Below, piece by piece: positions 62,026 to 64,000 of a DNA stretch of 64,000 bases. The position numbers and the translations under genes were made by a program. The stretch spans positions 1,512,001 to 1,576,000 of the forward strand of contig NZ_JARKIN010000001.1 of NCBI RefSeq assembly GCF_029351045.1, in the 5' to 3' direction. This DNA is from Streptomyces sp. WMMB303 (GTDB lineage Bacteria; Actinomycetota; Actinomycetes; Streptomycetales; Streptomycetaceae). Within the stretch, counting starts at the first letter, position 1, and every line of letters begins with the position of its first letter. The notes beneath the pieces are model-generated. The model saw only the letters and a program-made list of their open reading frames with translations, did not search any database and was not told the DNA's origin.

Positions 62026-62964
62026 TCAAGCCTTGCGAAGGCCCAGGGTAGCCCTCTCCCGGAGACCGAGATTCTGGTGGATCTCCAGCGTCGCCGTGGA
62101 GTGGTTGAGCGTGATGAAGTGCAGCCCCGGAACACCCTCGGCGAGCAGCCTCGCACACAAGTCCGTGGCGTACTCGATCCCGACCGAGCGTACCGCCGCC
62201 GGATCGTCCTGTACGGCGTGCAGCCGCTCGATCATCCCGGCCGGCAGCGTGGCGTTGCTCAACTGCGCGAACCGCTCGATCTGCTGCACGCTCGTGACCG
62301 GCATGATCTCCGGAATGATGGGCGTGCTGCAGCCCGCGGCGGCGACCCTGTCCCGCATCCGGAGATAGTCCTCCGCCTGGAAGAACATCTGGGTGATCGC
62401 GTAGTCGGCACCGGCATTGCACTTGTTCACGAAATGCCGGATGTCGCTGTCCCAGTCGGTGGAGCGCGGGTGCATCTCGGGGAAGGCCGCGACACCGACG
62501 CAGAAGTCGCCGGACTCCTTGATCAGTTCGACGAGTTCGGAGGCGTAGTCGATCCCCTCGGGGTGCTTGACCCACTCCCCCAGCGGATCGCCGGGCGGAT
62601 CGCCGCGCAGTGCGAGCACGTTGCGGATGCCCGCGTCGGCGTACTGTCCGATGACGTTGCGCAGTTCCGCCCGCGAGTGGCTGACCGCCGTCAGGTGTGC
62701 GACGGGGGTCAGTGTGGTCTCGTTGGCGATGCGCTCGGTGTTGCGGACCGTGCCCTCACGTGAGGAACCGCCCGCGCCGTAGGTGACGGACACGAAGGTC
62801 GGGGACGCCGCCTCGATGCGTCGCAGCGCGTCCCACAGCGTCCGCTCGCCTTTCGCGGTCTTCGGCGCGAAGAACTCGAAGGAGAAGGACTGCTCTCCGC
62901 TCGCGAGCAGATCACGCACAGTCGGCGGACGGTCTGTCCTGGGAGCTGAGATACCGATGGCCAT
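62026..62964 (-). CDS. metF: 5,10-methylenetetrahydrofolate reductase
   Basis: The protein has 312 residues from ATG 62964. Family blocks: [81 protein letters not shown] and [14 protein letters not shown]. It reduces methylene-THF to methyl-THF with FAD for methionine synthesis. The start lies 130 bp after the thiE stop; a small palindrome (62967-62974/62985-62992) overlaps its ribosome-binding region. Confidence 0.96.
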   Translation of the reverse strand: MAIGISAPRTDRPPTVRDLLASGEQSFSFEFFAPKTAKGERTLWDALRRIEAASPTFVSVTYGAGGSSREGTVRNTERIANETTLTPVAHLTAVSHSRAELRNVIGQYADAGIRNVLALRGDPPGDPLGEWVKHPEGIDYASELVELIKESGDFCVGVAAFPEMHPRSTDWDSDIRHFVNKCNAGADYAITQMFFQAEDYLRMRDRVAAAGCSTPIIPEIMPVTSVQQIERFAQLSNATLPAGMIERLHAVQDDPAAVRSVGIEYATDLCARLLAEGVPGLHFITLNHSTATLEIHQNLGLRERATLGLRKA

Positions 62965-63096
62965 GTCTGCAGGCTAGCGGCCTGGCCTGCAGAGCGGCTC
63001 GACACCGGGGTGTTACGGGGGGATCTGTCCGTTTCCCGGATGGCCGAGGTCCACCTGTTGGACGGTACCGCCCTCCGTGCTAAGCGGCCGGGGCGG

Positions 63097-63843
63097 TCAC
63101 GGCGCCGGTGGAGGGGCATCCGCGGCAGCCGCCTCCCGCAGCCGCGCGGCCAGCGACGCGGCCGCGGCCCCGGGATCATCGGCCTCGGTGAGCGCGCGGA
63201 CCACCACCACCCTGCGGGCCCCGGCGTCCAGCACCTGGTCGAGATTGCCCGCATCGATGCCGCCGATGGCGAACCACGGCCGAGACGCCGGATCTGCGGC
63301 GGTACGGGCGGCAGTGTGACGGACGAGATCCAGCCCCGGTGCGGGACGGCCCGGCTTGGTGGGGGTCGGCCAGCACGGCCCGGTGCAGAAGTAGTCGACG
63401 CCCGGCTCGACCAGCGCCGCGTCCGCCTCGGCGGGGCTGTGCGTCGAGCGGCCGATCAGCACCTCGTCGCCGAGCAGGGCACGGGCCGCGGGCACCGGAA
63501 GGTCACCCTGGCCGAGATGGAGCACCTCGGAGGCGGCGGCGTGGGCCACGTCCGCACGGTCGTTCACGGCCAGCAGGGTCCCGTGTCGGCGGCAGGCCTC
63601 GGCGAGCACCTCCAGCTGCGCCAGCTCCTCGGCCGCCTCCAGCCGCTTGTCCCGGAGCTGGACGATGTCCACACCGCCTGCCAGGACGGCGTCCAGGAAC
63701 GCGGGCAGGTCGCCCTGCGCCGTGCGTGCGTCGGTGCACAGGTAGAGGCGCGCCTCCGCGAGCCGCTCGCGGGCGGGAGCGGACCCCGGGGGCGCCGCGG
63801 GCGGGGTGGCGGTACTGCGGGACGAGCGGGACGTGCGGGACAT
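63097..63843 (-). CDS. thiE: Thiamine phosphate synthase
   Basis: The protein has 248 residues from ATG 63843 (a longer frame upstream is open but includes a hairpin). A Ser/Pro-rich start is followed by the TIM barrel: [81 protein letters not shown] and [19 protein letters not shown]. It joins the pyrimidine and thiazole phosphates to make thiamine phosphate. I see no TPP riboswitch in front; other thi genes are not in the window. Confidence 0.95.
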   Translation of the reverse strand: MSRTSRSSRSTATPPAAPPGSAPARERLAEARLYLCTDARTAQGDLPAFLDAVLAGGVDIVQLRDKRLEAAEELAQLEVLAEACRRHGTLLAVNDRADVAHAAASEVLHLGQGDLPVPAARALLGDEVLIGRSTHSPAEADAALVEPGVDYFCTGPCWPTPTKPGRPAPGLDLVRHTAARTAADPASRPWFAIGGIDAGNLDQVLDAGARRVVVVRALTEADDPGAAAASLAARLREAAAADAPPPAP

Positions 63844-63869
63844 GGCGGTGTTCGGATCCCCCCGGGAGG

Positions 63870-63902
63870 GGGTGCGTGGACCCTCGGGTGATCCACGCAC
63901 CC
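63870..63902. terminator. 11-bp perfect hairpin before thiE
   Basis: GGGTGCGTGGA (63870-63880) pairs with TCCACGCACCC (63892-63902) around an 11-base loop. It lies 42 bp beyond the stop of the minus-strand gene at the window's right edge and upstream of thiE, so it fits a terminator for that gene; a leader role for thiE is the alternative. Confidence 0.55.
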
Positions 63903-63943
63903 GGTGCTGTCGGTGTGCTGGTGCGCCGCCGCGGGCGGCGGGA

Positions 63944-64000
63944 TCAGACGGCGAGTGCCTGCGCCCGGCGCTTGACCTCGGTGCCCCGGTTCTCCCGCAG
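63944..64000 (-). CDS. C-terminal 18 residues of a gene cut by the window edge
   Basis: The minus strand reads [18 protein letters not shown] and then TGA at 63944-63946. The ending resembles the Rv2175c-type DNA-binding proteins found beside thiE in Streptomyces, but 18 residues do not allow certainty. It is transcribed toward thiE. Confidence 0.5.
   Translation of the reverse strand: MRENRGTEVKRRAQALAV

Noticed and set aside
63844..63943. TPP riboswitch before thiE
   Set aside because: No CTGAGA or ACCTGATC-type conserved blocks in the short upstream region.

Overview
The window reads as a chromosomal segment of a Streptomyces or a very close relative. Composition is very GC-rich, GTG starts are frequent, and genes often overlap by 4 bases. 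From about 10.7 kb rightward the gene order is the classic Streptomyces division-and-cell-wall region (ileS, divIVA, yggT, sepF, yggS, pgeF, ftsZ, ftsQ, murG, ftsW, murD, mraY, murF, murE, ftsI, ftsL, rsmH), flanked by lspA on one side and metF/thiE on the other. As I recall it, this corresponds to roughly SCO2065-SCO2105 of S. coelicolor.

Positions 1 to about 9480 are the right-hand part of an integrated mobile element. It starts (cut by the window edge) with the C-terminal part of a large serine recombinase. About 1.2 kb of gene-free, hairpin-rich DNA follows, holding a 28/33-bp CRISPR-like array and repeated CGTCAC boxes. Then come two zinc-finger-like small proteins, a tightly coupled cluster of seven tiny genes, a P27-type phage terminase small subunit without a large subunit, a membrane/HTH protein, a BRO-N remnant, an XRE/TPR regulator, and three small genes near the right end. 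The element ends inside a DUF2252 gene, whose 3' part (9481-10500) is left without its start. An integrase, regulators, a cis-acting repeat region and TerS, with no TerL, portal or capsid gene, suggest a phage-satellite-like element or a heavily reduced prophage. This is inference.

Positions 10.5-24.2 kb hold envelope and secreted functions: a four-helix membrane protein, a DsbA-like thioredoxin, a Tat-exported PhoD phosphatase, a membrane Ser/Thr kinase with a SPOR-like tail, an unknown secreted protein, a dienelactone hydrolase, an MscS channel, a CPA1 Na+/H+ antiporter, a RluA-family pseudouridine synthase, an M6-like secreted protease, lspA and a lysine-rich DksA/TraR protein.

Positions 24.3-46.9 kb are a T-box-controlled ileS convergent with the long minus-strand dcw cluster. 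The dcw cluster runs from a sigma-70-type promoter at about 46.8 kb down to divIVA. It makes peptidoglycan precursors (MurE, MurF, MraY, MurD, MurG) and the divisome (FtsL, FtsI, FtsW, FtsQ, FtsZ, SepF), and ends in polar growth (DivIVA).

Positions 47-64 kb hold a beta-carbonic anhydrase, a MoxR-DUF58-transglutaminase operon, a DUF3040 protein, a methyltransferase, a HEPN-type protein, an ABC/YhgE/TetR export cassette with a clear operator, a CrtI-like oxidoreductase, a membrane protein with a GYPDQT-repeat tail, metF, thiE and the last codons of a gene cut by the right edge.
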